A DNA stretch of 64,000 bases from Algibacter sp. L1A34. GTDB lineage: Bacteria > Bacteroidota > Bacteroidia > Flavobacteriales > Flavobacteriaceae. This document shows, in pieces, positions 35,191 through 45,036 of this stretch; the first letter of the stretch is position 1, and every line of letters begins with the position of its first letter. The translations under genes were made by a program, and so were the position numbers. Location of the stretch: assembly GCF_009796805.1 (NCBI RefSeq), contig NZ_CP047029.1, positions 4,106,001-4,170,000 on the forward strand, given 5' to 3'. The notes under the pieces were generated by a model. It saw nothing but the letters and a program-made list of their open reading frames with translations, did not search any database and had not been told where the DNA came from.

Positions 35191-37095
35191 TTAATTTTCT
35201 ATAGAAATCGAATCGTCCGTATCTGGAAGTTTTCGAACTTTATCTAACCATGTGAATTTTAGAATAACCGTAGTTATTACAAAAACAGACAATGCTATTA
35301 ATGTTTTAGGATAATCCCTAATCATAAAATAAATAGGCAATAAAACCATACTAGATTGCCAAACAATACCAACAACGCAATTTAACATATCTGCTGTAAA
35401 ATCGCTGTTTTTGGTTACGGTGTTATCATCTTTTTTAAGTTCATTTAAAACGGGTTTCCACCATCCCCATGGACGAACATTAAAATAAAATGCTTTTAAT
35501 GTTTTCATATTAGTAGCTGGTGTTAAAAATGTTCCTAAAAACGAACCTAATAAAGATACTGCAAATATGATTGGAAAAATATAAATAACAGGAATATGAG
35601 CGCAATAATATAACCAAGAACCAACCTCAAAATTAGCTTTATTCATATCTAACAAAAACTGTAATGTTGCTATAATTAACCCAGAAGTCATCCCCCAAAA
35701 ATAACCCCAACCGTTAAAACGCCACCAAATCCATTTTAAGAAATTCGATGCCACGTAACCACCATAAAGTGCACTTGTTATCCAAAGTGTTATTGCATTG
35801 ATAGACTCTGCGAAAAACCCCATAATAACACCGAAAATCACAATAACAAACGATGTAATATGACTCGCTTTTATGTAATGAGACTCTTCCGCTTCTGGCT
35901 TATAGTATTTTTTATAAATATCGTTTACAACATAAGCTGGCCCAGAATTAACAAATGCTGAAAAGGTAGACATAAACGCTGCTAAAAGCCCTGCAAGTAA
36001 TAACCCTTTGATACCAACAGGCACATGATTATTAATTACGTTAGGTAAAATAATTTCCAAATCGTTTAGACTTAACGTTGGAGATACTGCCATAGATGGT
36101 GCTAAATGCACTAAAGCTAAAACAACGATACCACCAATAAGTAAGTAGCGCGGTATAAATAAAATAAGATTTGTAAAACCACTCATGTAAGCTGCTTCTT
36201 TTACCGACCTAGTCGACAAAATACGTTGCATATCATAACTTGGTGTTGGCCCAGCAATACTTGCAAAAAAGCCCTTAAACAAACACATACCAATAAAAGC
36301 ACCAAACATTTTATAGCCTTGCGTATCTACCAAATCATTAAAGGCTGTAAGTTTACCCGACCACGATCCTTCAATAGTATTTCCGAAAAATATGGTACTC
36401 CATTCTGTTGAAATGATATTGTTAATTTCTGCATCGCTAACCGAAATAAATGCATAAACAGCTATTAAAATCCCAGAGAGTACCATAATACCATATTGTA
36501 AAACTTCTGTTGCTACAACCGAAAACATACCACCTTTTATGGTATAAATAGTGGTTAAAAATATTATGATTAAAGCATAATTCTGACTAGATGTTAGCAA
36601 AACAGCTTCGTTTATTATTAAAGAAATATCCCAAGGTAGAATAACAGACATAAATTTACCTACACCTTCAAAGAAATATGCTATGAAACCTACCGATGCT
36701 ACAATAGCAAAAATGGCAACGATTAAGTGTGAAGCTCGCCCTGCTCTATCATCTCCAAAACGTGTTAAAATCCACTCGGACCCTGTCATGATATTAGAAC
36801 GCCTTATCCAAACGGCAAGAAACACCATGATAAAAATTTGGTTCCAAATAGGCCACATCCACATAAACATAAAACTCTTTGCTCCGTAAAGAAATAGTAA
36901 ACCAACCATCCAAGCAGTTCCAGAAACATCAAACATCCCAGATCCATTACTTAAACCTAAATAATACCATTTTATACTTTTTCCTCCTAAGAAATAAGAA
37001 CTCAATCCTTTTGATGCACGTTTAGATATCCAGATACCAACTCCAAGCGTTAATAGGATGTAGAGTACAATTATTATAACATCTATACTATGCAT
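35191..37095 (-). CDS. Sodium:solute symporter (SSS family), probable disaccharide importer
   Basis: Integral membrane protein of 634 residues with about 13-14 hydrophobic segments. [80 protein letters not shown] and [27 protein letters not shown] are typical of the SLC5/SSS family, and the last contains the sodium-site helix. The C-terminal hydrophobic extension makes it longer than the usual 500-550 residues. Its ATG overlaps the stop of the frameshifted GH92 by one base (TAATG). Because the next gene is a cytoplasmic GH130, I infer it imports Man-beta-1,4-GlcNAc or a related N-glycan fragment; the sequence alone does not show the substrate. Confidence 0.88.
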   Translation of the reverse strand: MHSIDVIIIVLYILLTLGVGIWISKRASKGLSSYFLGGKSIKWYYLGLSNGSGMFDVSGTAWMVGLLFLYGAKSFMFMWMWPIWNQIFIMVFLAVWIRRSNIMTGSEWILTRFGDDRAGRASHLIVAIFAIVASVGFIAYFFEGVGKFMSVILPWDISLIINEAVLLTSSQNYALIIIFLTTIYTIKGGMFSVVATEVLQYGIMVLSGILIAVYAFISVSDAEINNIISTEWSTIFFGNTIEGSWSGKLTAFNDLVDTQGYKMFGAFIGMCLFKGFFASIAGPTPSYDMQRILSTRSVKEAAYMSGFTNLILFIPRYLLIGGIVVLALVHLAPSMAVSPTLSLNDLEIILPNVINNHVPVGIKGLLLAGLLAAFMSTFSAFVNSGPAYVVNDIYKKYYKPEAEESHYIKASHITSFVIVIFGVIMGFFAESINAITLWITSALYGGYVASNFLKWIWWRFNGWGYFWGMTSGLIIATLQFLLDMNKANFEVGSWLYYCAHIPVIYIFPIIFAVSLLGSFLGTFLTPATNMKTLKAFYFNVRPWGWWKPVLNELKKDDNTVTKNSDFTADMLNCVVGIVWQSSMVLLPIYFMIRDYPKTLIALSVFVITTVILKFTWLDKVRKLPDTDDSISIEN

Positions 37096-39349
37096 TATTT
37101 ATTGCTGTTTTTGTTAATTCCCCATGTTTTGTTTGGTCTATTCCCCATTACGAAATGAAGTGTACCACCTTGCCATATAGTTTTGTGAGAAATTGACGAT
37201 TGGCTAAATAATTCGCCGTTTAATGTTGCTGACTGTATGTAAATATTTTTATCAGAAACGTTTTCTGCTTCAATAGTAAATGTTTTATTATCTAAAACAG
37301 TAAGTGTTGCTTTATCAAAAATAGGGCTTCCAATTTCGTATTCGGTAGATGCAGGGTTCATGGGATATAGACCTATGGAACTTAAAGCATACCACGCACT
37401 CATTTGCCCACAATCTTCATTACCACTCAATCCATTTGGTGTTGTATTGTATTGCGTATCCATAATATAGCGCGACCAGTATTGCGTTCGCCAAGGTTTA
37501 TCAGCATGATTAAACATGTAAGCGATATGATGACTAGGTTCGTTACCATGCGCATATTGACCTATTAAACCTGAAATATCTGCAGATGTGTTACTACCAG
37601 TAATTTCTGAACTTTCTGTAAATAATTGCTCTAATCGGTCTGTAAAAATATCGTTGCTGCCGTGTAGTTCTATAAAATTATCAACATTATGAGGCACAAA
37701 CCAACTGTGCTGCCATGCGTTACCTTCGGTATAATCTGTATGTTCTCTATGGTTAGAATATTTTGGATCGAAAGGTGTGTGCCAAGATTTTCCATCTTCA
37801 GCTTTACCTCTCATAAAACCTGTTTCAGAATCAAATAAATATTTATAAGCGTTAGAACGTTCTAAAAAATAATTATAGTCCTCAGTTTTACCTAATGCTT
37901 GTGCCATTTGCGCAACACACCAATCATCGTAAGCATACTCTAATGTTATGGTTACAGATTCATCCAGTAAATTATAAGGGATATATCCAAATTCTTTGTA
38001 AAACTTCAAACCTCTTGCATCTTGCATCATTGTTGTTTTCATAGCCTCGTAAGCCTTTTCAGCATCGAAACCTTTAATACCTTTTAAATAAGCTTCAACA
38101 ATTACAGGTATAGAATGGTAACCCGTCATGGTATTGGTTTCGTTAGCATAAAGCGTCCAAACTGGAAGAATCTTTTTTGTTTCATAATACGCCAACATCG
38201 TATTCGTAATATCCGAAACTTTATCTGGCGCAATTAATGTTAACAATGGATGTTCTGCCCTAAACGTATCCCAGAGAGAGAGGGTGGAATACGCTGTATA
38301 ATCTAAGGCAGTTTCAATACTATCATTCTCTTTTCTAAATTGTCCATTTTTATCGCTATATGTAACCGGAGCCAATTGCGCATGGTACATAGCGGTATAA
38401 AAAATAGTCTTTAAAGAATCAATTGAGGTTTCTACTTTTATTTTCGATAAGGCTTCTTCCCAAGTATTTTCGGCAGTTGCTTTTATGGCTTCAAAATTAA
38501 AACCTTCAGTATCTAAATTACCTTTTGCATTTTCTACACTCACCGATGAAAGTGAAACTTTTACAAGTAATTCATTAGTTTCTCCTGCTTCGAAAAACAA
38601 TTGTGTTGCTGTTTTCACTCCTTCTGTAATACTTTTTTGCACGGTATTATTATCGGTAACTAAATTATACTTTGCAATAGGTTTAGAAAATTTAGCAACA
38701 AAAAACACTTTTTGATTTTTTGCCCAACCTGTACTAAAGCGATACCCACTTATAGTATAATTGTCATCAATATTTATAGATGAGCTCGTTGCTTTATCCC
38801 AATTAATACCAAAACCTAAATCTACTACTACAGATTGTGTGTCGGCTTCTTTAAATGTATATTTATGATAGGCGGTTCTTAACGCTGTAGTTAACTCTAC
38901 ATTTATATTGTGATCTTCAAGAAAACTTGATAATATCCTGGAGTTGCAGTTTCATTTTTATGACTGTAAGTTGATTTATAACTCAAAGAGTCACGGCTTT
39001 TAGGTGTTTTAGATATATCGACTTCTTTATTTATAGGCATAAATAAAATATCTGCTAAATCGCCAATACCTGTTCCGCTTAAGCTTAAATGACTAAATCC
39101 TATAGCAATAGAATCTGAATAATGATAACCAGAACACCAATCCCAACTACTTATACCATTTACAGGACTTACTTGTAACATTCCAAAAGGAACGGTTGCA
39201 CCAGGGTAAGTATGTCCATGACCTCCAGCACCTATAAAAGGATTTACATGTTTGATAGCAAAATCATTAATAGAAGTCTTTTTTTCTGTTTTTTTATTGC
39301 AACTTGTAATAAAAACAATTGACAAAAAGAATAGTGTAATGTTTTTCAT
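37095..39349 (-). pseudogene. GH92 alpha-mannosidase lipoprotein, interrupted by one frameshift
   Basis: The N-terminal part (39349 down to 38903, 148 residues) has an SPII signal (FITSC), FVNPFIGAGGHGHTYPGA-type marks and FSHLSLSGTGIGD. It ends prematurely in PGYYQVFLKITI. The downstream frame is open from about 38925 without a stop. It continues with LEDHNINVELTTALRTA, then SGYRFSTGWAKNQK, FSLWDTFRAEHP-like and HGNEPSHH motifs and GNEDCGQMSAW, to the stop at 37095. Adding one base to the four-A run at 38922-38925 (plus strand) restores a single frame of 751 residues, matching the intact 748-residue paralogue at 29752-31998. This may be a true pseudogene, a phase-variable or recoded gene, or a sequencing error. 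It is the first gene of the N-glycan operon. Confidence 0.85.
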
Positions 39350-39388
39350 AAAATGATTTAAACGGTTTAATACATTAAATTTTCATAA

Positions 39389-39420
39389 ATTTAGCGAATA
39401 TTGAAAGTAATTTAGACGGA
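39389..39420 (-). promoter_or_regulatory. Weak copy of the 21-bp direct-repeat box (N-glycan operon / kinase gene)
   Basis: On the minus strand the half-sites CCGTCTAAAT and TTCGCTAAAT lie with their cores at 39413-39416 and 39392-39395, exactly 21 bp apart. They are degenerate relative to the TGGTCGAAAT copies elsewhere. The element is about 42 bp upstream of the GH92 start and about 55 bp before the divergent kinase gene, so it could serve both. Confidence 0.45.
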
Positions 39421-39474
39421 TAACGTATTAACTAAGGTAAACATCAAAAAATACCTTCAAATTTTAAATTCCAA

Positions 39475-40563
39475 GTGCAATTTATCTCAAATCATCTTTA
39501 CAAAGTATCGCTAAAGCATCATATTCTTTTCTGGCTAGTGTATTTTTCACTAAACACTTTACGCTGGGGTAGTTACTTCAACGATGTTTCTTTCGAGGGA
39601 GCCATAAAACTCCCATATCTATATTCTTTAAAAACAAACACGCTAGGATTCCCAATCCACATGATATTATGTTATTTAAATATCTATGTACTTATGCCAA
39701 TGTTTGCATTAAAAAAAAGATATGTTTCTTATTTTATACTTATGCTAACAGCCATTTTTGTAATGGTATTTGTAAAGTTTAATTTAACTTATTTCCTGGT
39801 GAGCCAGAATGTTTGGCCAGAAGGACCCGAAGTTATAAACAACTTAACTCTAAACTACACAATAGACATGATGTTTGGCGAATTCTATGTTATTACATTC
39901 GTTACAGCCATTAAAATAACTTTAGATTTTTTAGAGGAACATAAAAGAGTTGCAGATTTAGAAAAAGCACAATTAGAAACAGAATTATTATTCTTAAAAA
40001 CACAAATCTCTCCTCATTTTTTCTTCAACACACTTAATAATATTTATTCTTTAGCTGTAGAAAACTCAAAAAAGACTCCTAAAATAATATTAAAGCTAGC
40101 TGAATTAATGCGCTATTTACTTTATGAAACAAAGGGTAAAAGGCAATCTTTGGAAAATGAAATCATTTGTATTCAAAATTATTTAGACTTAGAACGCGTT
40201 CGCCATAATGATGATTTAGAGATAGATATGTCTATTTCTGGTGATATTGAAGATAAGGAAATATCACCAATTCTAATGTTGACATTTATAGAAAATGCTT
40301 TTAAACACGGTGTACATAAAAATATTGGAGAAGTTAAAATCACGATTGATTTATCAATTAAAGAAGATTTTCTGTACTTTACAATTTCTAACCCTATGCC
40401 GGTTATTACCAAGCACCAAGATTCCTTTAGCCAATCTAGTGGAATTGGTTTAGAAAACGTAAAAAAGAGATTAGCTTTAGGTTATAAAAAAAATGATTAT
40501 AAACTAGAAATCAAAAATGATGATAACATGTTTGTAGTTAAACTTAAAATAAAAGTATCATAA
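39475..40563 (+). CDS. LytS/YehU-type sensor histidine kinase
   Basis: Inner-membrane kinase of 362 residues. The start is a GTG at 39475; no ATG exists in frame between the upstream stop at 39433 and the first membrane segment. There are four hydrophobic segments (about 15-31, 53-75, 83-105 and 128-147), then a short coiled linker (LEEHKRVADLEKAQLETELL). The His_kinase domain has phospho-acceptor His181 in QISPHFFFNTLNN, and the ATPase region has ENAFKHGV and SSGIGLENVKKRL. No extracellular sugar-binding domain is visible. It is 14 bp upstream of a LytTR regulator and divergent from the N-glycan operon. Together they form a two-component system, an unusual controller for a PUL, where hybrid HTCS or ECF-sigma systems are more common. 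Confidence 0.93.
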   Translation: MQFISNHLYKVSLKHHILFWLVYFSLNTLRWGSYFNDVSFEGAIKLPYLYSLKTNTLGFPIHMILCYLNIYVLMPMFALKKRYVSYFILMLTAIFVMVFVKFNLTYFLVSQNVWPEGPEVINNLTLNYTIDMMFGEFYVITFVTAIKITLDFLEEHKRVADLEKAQLETELLFLKTQISPHFFFNTLNNIYSLAVENSKKTPKIILKLAELMRYLLYETKGKRQSLENEIICIQNYLDLERVRHNDDLEIDMSISGDIEDKEISPILMLTFIENAFKHGVHKNIGEVKITIDLSIKEDFLYFTISNPMPVITKHQDSFSQSSGIGLENVKKRLALGYKKNDYKLEIKNDDNMFVVKLKIKVS

Positions 40564-40577
40564 AATATTTTGAATAA

Positions 40578-41288
40578 ATGAAGGTAAAGTGCTTAATAAT
40601 TGACGACGAACCATTGGCTATAAATATCATTAAAAATTATTTAGAGCAGATTGAGGATTTCGAGCTAATAAATACTTTTGGTAATGCCATAGACGGTTTA
40701 AATTTTTTAAAAAGTAATACGGTCGATGTGATATTTTTGGATATCAATATGCCCGTGCTTGATGGTCTTAATTTTATTAAAAGCCTAGAAAACCCTCCGC
40801 TTATAATAATTACAACTGCTTATGATGAATTTGCTGTTGAAACTTACGAGTTAGATGTTCTAGATTATTTAATAAAACCTATTGAATTCCCAAGGTTTAT
40901 GAAAGCCTTAAACAAAGTAAACAAAAGATTAGAAAATAATAAAGTTATAACAGATACCTCTAGCGATAGGCCTTACCTTTTTGTTAAAATTGATAAAAAG
41001 AAAATGAAAAAGATTTTTTTAGATGAAATTTTAACCGTAGAATCGTTAAAAGATTATTTAAAAATAAATACCCTTACGGGGAAATATATTATACACAGTA
41101 CACTATCGGATTTCACAAACTTATTACCGTCTAACGATTTTATTAGAATACATAGATCTTATACCATTGCTATGGATAAAATAGATGCTGTAGAAGGCAA
41201 TAGTGTAGAAATAGAAGGACTTAGGTATGTAATAGGAAGGTCTTATATTGAAGAGGTTAAACAAAAAATATTAAACTCTTCTATATAA
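40578..41288 (+). CDS. LytTR-family response regulator
   Basis: DNA-binding response regulator of 236 residues. The receiver domain (1-120) has the acidic pair Asp9/Asp10, phospho-acceptor Asp55 in VIFLDINMPVLDG, Thr80 and Lys100 (DYLIKPIEF). The LytTR DNA-binding domain (about 135-235) has LFVKIDKKKMKKI, ILTVESLKDYLKINT, TLSDFTNLLPSNDFIRIHRSYTIAMDKIDAV and VIGRSYIEEVKQKI. LytTR domains bind two imperfect 9-bp direct repeats about 21 bp apart. Exactly such pairs lie upstream of the nagB fusion, the GH20 operon and both susC genes in this window, so this protein is the best candidate for their regulator. It follows the cognate kinase by 14 bp and converges on the nagB fusion gene with only 29 bp between them. 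Confidence 0.94.
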   Translation: MKVKCLIIDDEPLAINIIKNYLEQIEDFELINTFGNAIDGLNFLKSNTVDVIFLDINMPVLDGLNFIKSLENPPLIIITTAYDEFAVETYELDVLDYLIKPIEFPRFMKALNKVNKRLENNKVITDTSSDRPYLFVKIDKKKMKKIFLDEILTVESLKDYLKINTLTGKYIIHSTLSDFTNLLPSNDFIRIHRSYTIAMDKIDAVEGNSVEIEGLRYVIGRSYIEEVKQKILNSSI

Positions 41289-41317
41289 GACCAAAATTTA
41301 CTTGCTATTAATAAATC

Positions 41318-43231
41318 CTAAAAATGATAGCGTTTAAAAGCCTCAATAGCTGCATAATCAGCTAAGCCAAGATCATTATATTTTTTTGCTGTTAATCTAT
41401 TTCTATCTTCAGCTCTTACCCAAAACTCTCTGTTATCGTCTCCTTGAAACATAACACCATCTTTTTGTGATTGATGACAAAATATAGCATGTCTTTTTCT
41501 AAGTACTTGATCCGGACTCATAGGCACTGCCATTTCAATCTCGTAAGATTCCCATTCGTGCCAAGCACCACGGTATAACCAAACCCAACAATCGTTCATA
41601 TAGTCTTGCCCTTTTAAATCATCTAAAGCTTTAAAAATAGCATCAAGACAAACTTTATGAGTACCATGCGGATCTGCTAAATCTCCAGCGGCATAAATTT
41701 GATGTGGTTTTATTTTTTCGATTAAATCGGAAACAATACTTATATCCTCGTATGATAAATTATTTTTCTTTATAGTTCCTGTTTCGTAAAACGGAAGGTC
41801 TAAAAAATGAACATTACTATCTTTTAATCCTAAATATCGTGTTGCTCCCAAAGATTCACTTCTTCGAATTCGCCCTTTTAGTTTTCTTACTTCTAATGAA
41901 TCTATTTCGTTACCCGTTTTATTATTTAGATCATCTATAATGGCATTAGGTTCTTTACTATCTTCATTATATGATTTAACAATTTCAGCAAACTTTAAAG
42001 CCTCATCATCTGAAACCGCTATATTACCCGAGGTTTGATAAGCAACATGCACATCATGACCTTGTTGCACTAATCTATCGAACGTGCCTCCCATAGAAAT
42101 AACATCATCATCTGGGTGCGGACTAAAAATAATTATGCGTTTTCTCTCCGGCGTTGCTCTTTCTGGACGGTTAGAATCGTCTGCATTAGGTTTTCCTCCT
42201 GGCCATCCTGTAATTGTTTTTTGCATTTTATTAAACATCTTTATGTTTAAATCGTATGCAGAACCTTCTTCAACGATCAAGTCGGACATGCCGTTATCAT
42301 TATAATCCTTATCGGTTAATTTTAGGAAAGGCTTATCTACTAATTGACTTAACCAAACCACAGCTTTTAGCTCAAGTTCTTCAGTCCATTGGCAAGTAGC
42401 TACCAACCATGGAGTTTTTACTCGCGTAAGCTCTGCCGATGCACCTTGATCTAAAACAAATGTAGTATTATCGTGATCTTGTAAATATGTTGCCGGAACT
42501 TGACCTGTAATTTCGCCTTCAATTGTATCCTTAAGAATACTTGCTTTATTTAAACCCCATCCTAATAAAACAATTCGTTTAGCACTTCTTACTGTACCAA
42601 CACCCATTGTAATAGCTTTCCTTGGAACATTATCTATTCCTCGGAATGAAGGTGCAGCATCTGCTCTTGTAATATGATCTAAAATGATACTTCTAGTTCT
42701 AGAATTAAAATGCGATCCAGGTTCGTTAAATCCAACATGTCCTGTACGCCCTATTCCTAATAATTGAAAATCTAAACCTCCAAGTTCTTTTATTTTGTTT
42801 TCATAATCAATACAATATTGATGTAAATCATCTGGGCTAACTGAACCGTTAGGAACATTAACATTTTCAGGACGAATATCAACATGATTAAATAAGTGCT
42901 CATGCATGAAGTAGTAGTAACTCTGGATATTATTTTTATCCATTGGATAATATTCATCCAAATTAAACGAAACTACGTTTGCAAAACTAAGCCCTTCTTC
43001 TTTATGCATTCTTACAAGCTCTTCATAAACTTTTATAGGTGAAGATCCTGTTGCAAGGCCTAAAACGCAAGGTTTGTTGATAGCACTTTTGTTTTTAATT
43101 AAAGTTGCTATTTCTTGAGCAACGATAATTGAAGCTTCTTGTGATGATTCAAAAATAACGTTATGAATTTTTTCAAAACGTGTTTCTTCAAATTTACCGG
43201 CTTCTTTGTATTTAATAAGTTCTGTTTGCAT
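41318..43231 (-). CDS. nagB: Glucosamine-6-phosphate deaminase fused to a PIG-L (LmbE-like) deacetylase domain
   Basis: Cytoplasmic protein of 637 residues with two domains. Residues about 20-300 are NagB: LGLATGSSPIKVYEEL, VSFNLDEYYPM with Asp92, and LLGIGRTGHVGFNEPGS with His165. This domain converts glucosamine-6-phosphate to fructose-6-phosphate and ammonia. Residues about 363-637 are PIG-L/LmbE-like: IIIFSPHPDDDVISMGG with His372, Asp374 and Asp375, and YAAGDLADPHGTH near the C-terminus. These are the metal-binding motifs of zinc-dependent N-acetylglucosamine deacetylases. Long NagB forms of this kind are known in Bacteroidota, but the role of the second domain is not clear to me. No nagA is visible in the window, so the fusion might supply deacetylation as well. 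A 21-bp repeat box lies 60 bp upstream. Confidence 0.92.
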   Translation of the reverse strand: MQTELIKYKEAGKFEETRFEKIHNVIFESSQEASIIVAQEIATLIKNKSAINKPCVLGLATGSSPIKVYEELVRMHKEEGLSFANVVSFNLDEYYPMDKNNIQSYYYFMHEHLFNHVDIRPENVNVPNGSVSPDDLHQYCIDYENKIKELGGLDFQLLGIGRTGHVGFNEPGSHFNSRTRSIILDHITRADAAPSFRGIDNVPRKAITMGVGTVRSAKRIVLLGWGLNKASILKDTIEGEITGQVPATYLQDHDNTTFVLDQGASAELTRVKTPWLVATCQWTEELELKAVVWLSQLVDKPFLKLTDKDYNDNGMSDLIVEEGSAYDLNIKMFNKMQKTITGWPGGKPNADDSNRPERATPERKRIIIFSPHPDDDVISMGGTFDRLVQQGHDVHVAYQTSGNIAVSDDEALKFAEIVKSYNEDSKEPNAIIDDLNNKTGNEIDSLEVRKLKGRIRRSESLGATRYLGLKDSNVHFLDLPFYETGTIKKNNLSYEDISIVSDLIEKIKPHQIYAAGDLADPHGTHKVCLDAIFKALDDLKGQDYMNDCWVWLYRGAWHEWESYEIEMAVPMSPDQVLRKRHAIFCHQSQKDGVMFQGDDNREFWVRAEDRNRLTAKKYNDLGLADYAAIEAFKRYHF

Positions 43232-43291
43232 ATAACTTCTAATTTTATACTTAGCGATTAAAATTAAATTTTTAAATACCTAATAGCGCAT

Positions 43292-43324
43292 AATTTCGAC
43301 CAGTAACTTCTGGTTATAGATAAA
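43292..43324 (-). promoter_or_regulatory. 21-bp direct-repeat box upstream of the nagB fusion
   Basis: The minus strand reads TTTATCTATAACC, a spacer, then GTTACTGGTCGAAATT. The TCTA and TCGA cores lie at 43317-43320 and 43296-43299, exactly 21 bp apart. The element ends 60 bp before the ATG at 43231. It is nearly identical over 33 bp to the copy at 47520-47552, yet both are non-coding, which argues for selection on a regulator site. Confidence 0.7.
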
Positions 43325-43360
43325 AAAACAAATGAGTTACAACTTTTTTTATAAAACCGT

Positions 43361-45010
43361 TTATTTTTCGGTCTTTAACTCTAAACTGTGCTTAGCATAA
43401 TTTAAACCTAAAGCATCATACCTTTTTGTTAAATGAATTAAACGCATTTGAAAATCGCTCCAATCCTTTGTTTCGTAAGTAGACCAAACCACCTCAGACA
43501 ATGCTGTTAATCTTGGTAAAACCATATATTCTACCTGTTTGGGTGTTGTAATATATTCACTCCACACATTGGCTTGCGCTCCTAAAATGTATTTTTGCTC
43601 TTCTTTAGTTAATTCTTGTGGCAAAGGATTATAACTATATACTTTTTCTACAGATGTATAACCTCCTATAGCAAGTGGTTCGTTTTTTCTATCTTTAGTT
43701 TGATAAAAATCGAAATAACAAAAACCTGTTGGCGTCATAACTACATTATGGTGCATTTTTGCTGCTTGAATACCGCCTTTTTCGCCTCTCCAAGACATTA
43801 CGGTTGCATTTGGAGCTAAACCTCCTTCTAGAATTTCATCCCAACCAATAATATTTCGTCCTTTAGAGTTTAAGAATTTCTCTATTCTTCTTATAAAATA
43901 ACTTTGTAACTCGTGTTCATCTTTTAAGCCTTCTACTTTTATAATATCTTGAGCCAATTTGCTAGATTCCCATTGTGTTTTTGGAGCTTCATCTCCTCCT
44001 ATATGAATTAATTTACTTGGAAATAACGCAATAACTTCTGTTAAAACATCCTCTAAAAATTTAAAGGTTTTCTCGCTTGGTGCATAAATTTCTGGAAAAA
44101 CACCCCATCGTGTTCCTACCTCATATTGTTCGCCTGTGTTACCTAATTCTGGATATGCTGTTATAGCCGCTAAAGAGTGTCCTGGCAGTTCTATTTCTGG
44201 AATTATGGTTATGTGTCTTTTTTCCGCATAAGCGACAACGTCTTTTACATCTTCTTGTGTATAAAAACCACCATAAGGTCTTCCATCATATTTAACATCG
44301 GGATTTCTCCATGTATTACCATGACCAACAATAGTTTCTTTTCTAATACTACCAATAGATGTTAGTTTTGGATATTTTTTTATTTCTATACGCCATCCTT
44401 GATCTTCTGTTAAATGCCAATGAAACGTATTCATTTTATGCATAGCAAGTATATCTATATATTTTTTCACGAATGAAACAGGAAAAAAATGTCGAGCAAC
44501 ATCTAAGTGCATACCTCTATAAACAAACTTTGGGCTATCTGCTATTGTTGCAGCAGGAATTAAAAATTCTGTATTTAGACTAGCTTCCGGGTTGCTAGCT
44601 AAAGGAATTAACTGGCTTAGAGTTTGTATGCCATAAAACACCCCTTTACTTGTGCTTCCCGTTATTGTTATTTGATTGTAATTGATTGTTAAAACATAAC
44701 CTTCACTATTAGGTATAGTTGCATCTAGTTTCAATAAAATATTACCATCCGCTTTTCCTTCATCTGTAAAAGGTATAGGCTTATCTAACATGCTACTTAA
44801 TAAACTTGAAAGATAATCACCTTCGTTTTCCAGAGCTGCTTCACCTATAACCTTTGTGTTTGAATCTAACAAAAATTTACCATTAGAAATCTCTAATGAT
44901 GTTGGTTTTGGAACTATAAGATAATCACTTTCAGAATTCACAATAGCCTCATATTTATTTGAGCATGAATTAACGAGTAAATAGAGTACTACTATAAATA
45001 AATGTTTCAT
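43361..45010 (-). CDS. GH20 beta-N-acetylhexosaminidase lipoprotein, short form
   Basis: Hexosaminidase of 549 residues with an SPII signal (LVNSC, Cys16). The N-terminal GH20b domain (about 30-155) is followed by the TIM barrel: HWHLTEDQGWRIEIKKYPKLT (197-217), PEIELPGHS, and the catalytic Asp340-Glu341 in HIGGDEAPKTQW. Further on are IIGWDEILEGGLAPNATVMSW and QANVWSEYI with the substrate-binding Trp. It ends right after the barrel, with none of the C-terminal domains seen in the two other GH20 proteins. It follows the 784-residue GH20 by 26 bp and is probably co-transcribed with it. Expected to remove terminal beta-GlcNAc from antennae or core fragments. Confidence 0.94.
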   Translation of the reverse strand: MKHLFIVVLYLLVNSCSNKYEAIVNSESDYLIVPKPTSLEISNGKFLLDSNTKVIGEAALENEGDYLSSLLSSMLDKPIPFTDEGKADGNILLKLDATIPNSEGYVLTINYNQITITGSTSKGVFYGIQTLSQLIPLASNPEASLNTEFLIPAATIADSPKFVYRGMHLDVARHFFPVSFVKKYIDILAMHKMNTFHWHLTEDQGWRIEIKKYPKLTSIGSIRKETIVGHGNTWRNPDVKYDGRPYGGFYTQEDVKDVVAYAEKRHITIIPEIELPGHSLAAITAYPELGNTGEQYEVGTRWGVFPEIYAPSEKTFKFLEDVLTEVIALFPSKLIHIGGDEAPKTQWESSKLAQDIIKVEGLKDEHELQSYFIRRIEKFLNSKGRNIIGWDEILEGGLAPNATVMSWRGEKGGIQAAKMHHNVVMTPTGFCYFDFYQTKDRKNEPLAIGGYTSVEKVYSYNPLPQELTKEEQKYILGAQANVWSEYITTPKQVEYMVLPRLTALSEVVWSTYETKDWSDFQMRLIHLTKRYDALGLNYAKHSLELKTEK

Positions 45011-45036
45011 TTTATATATTCTTTATTATTAATGTT

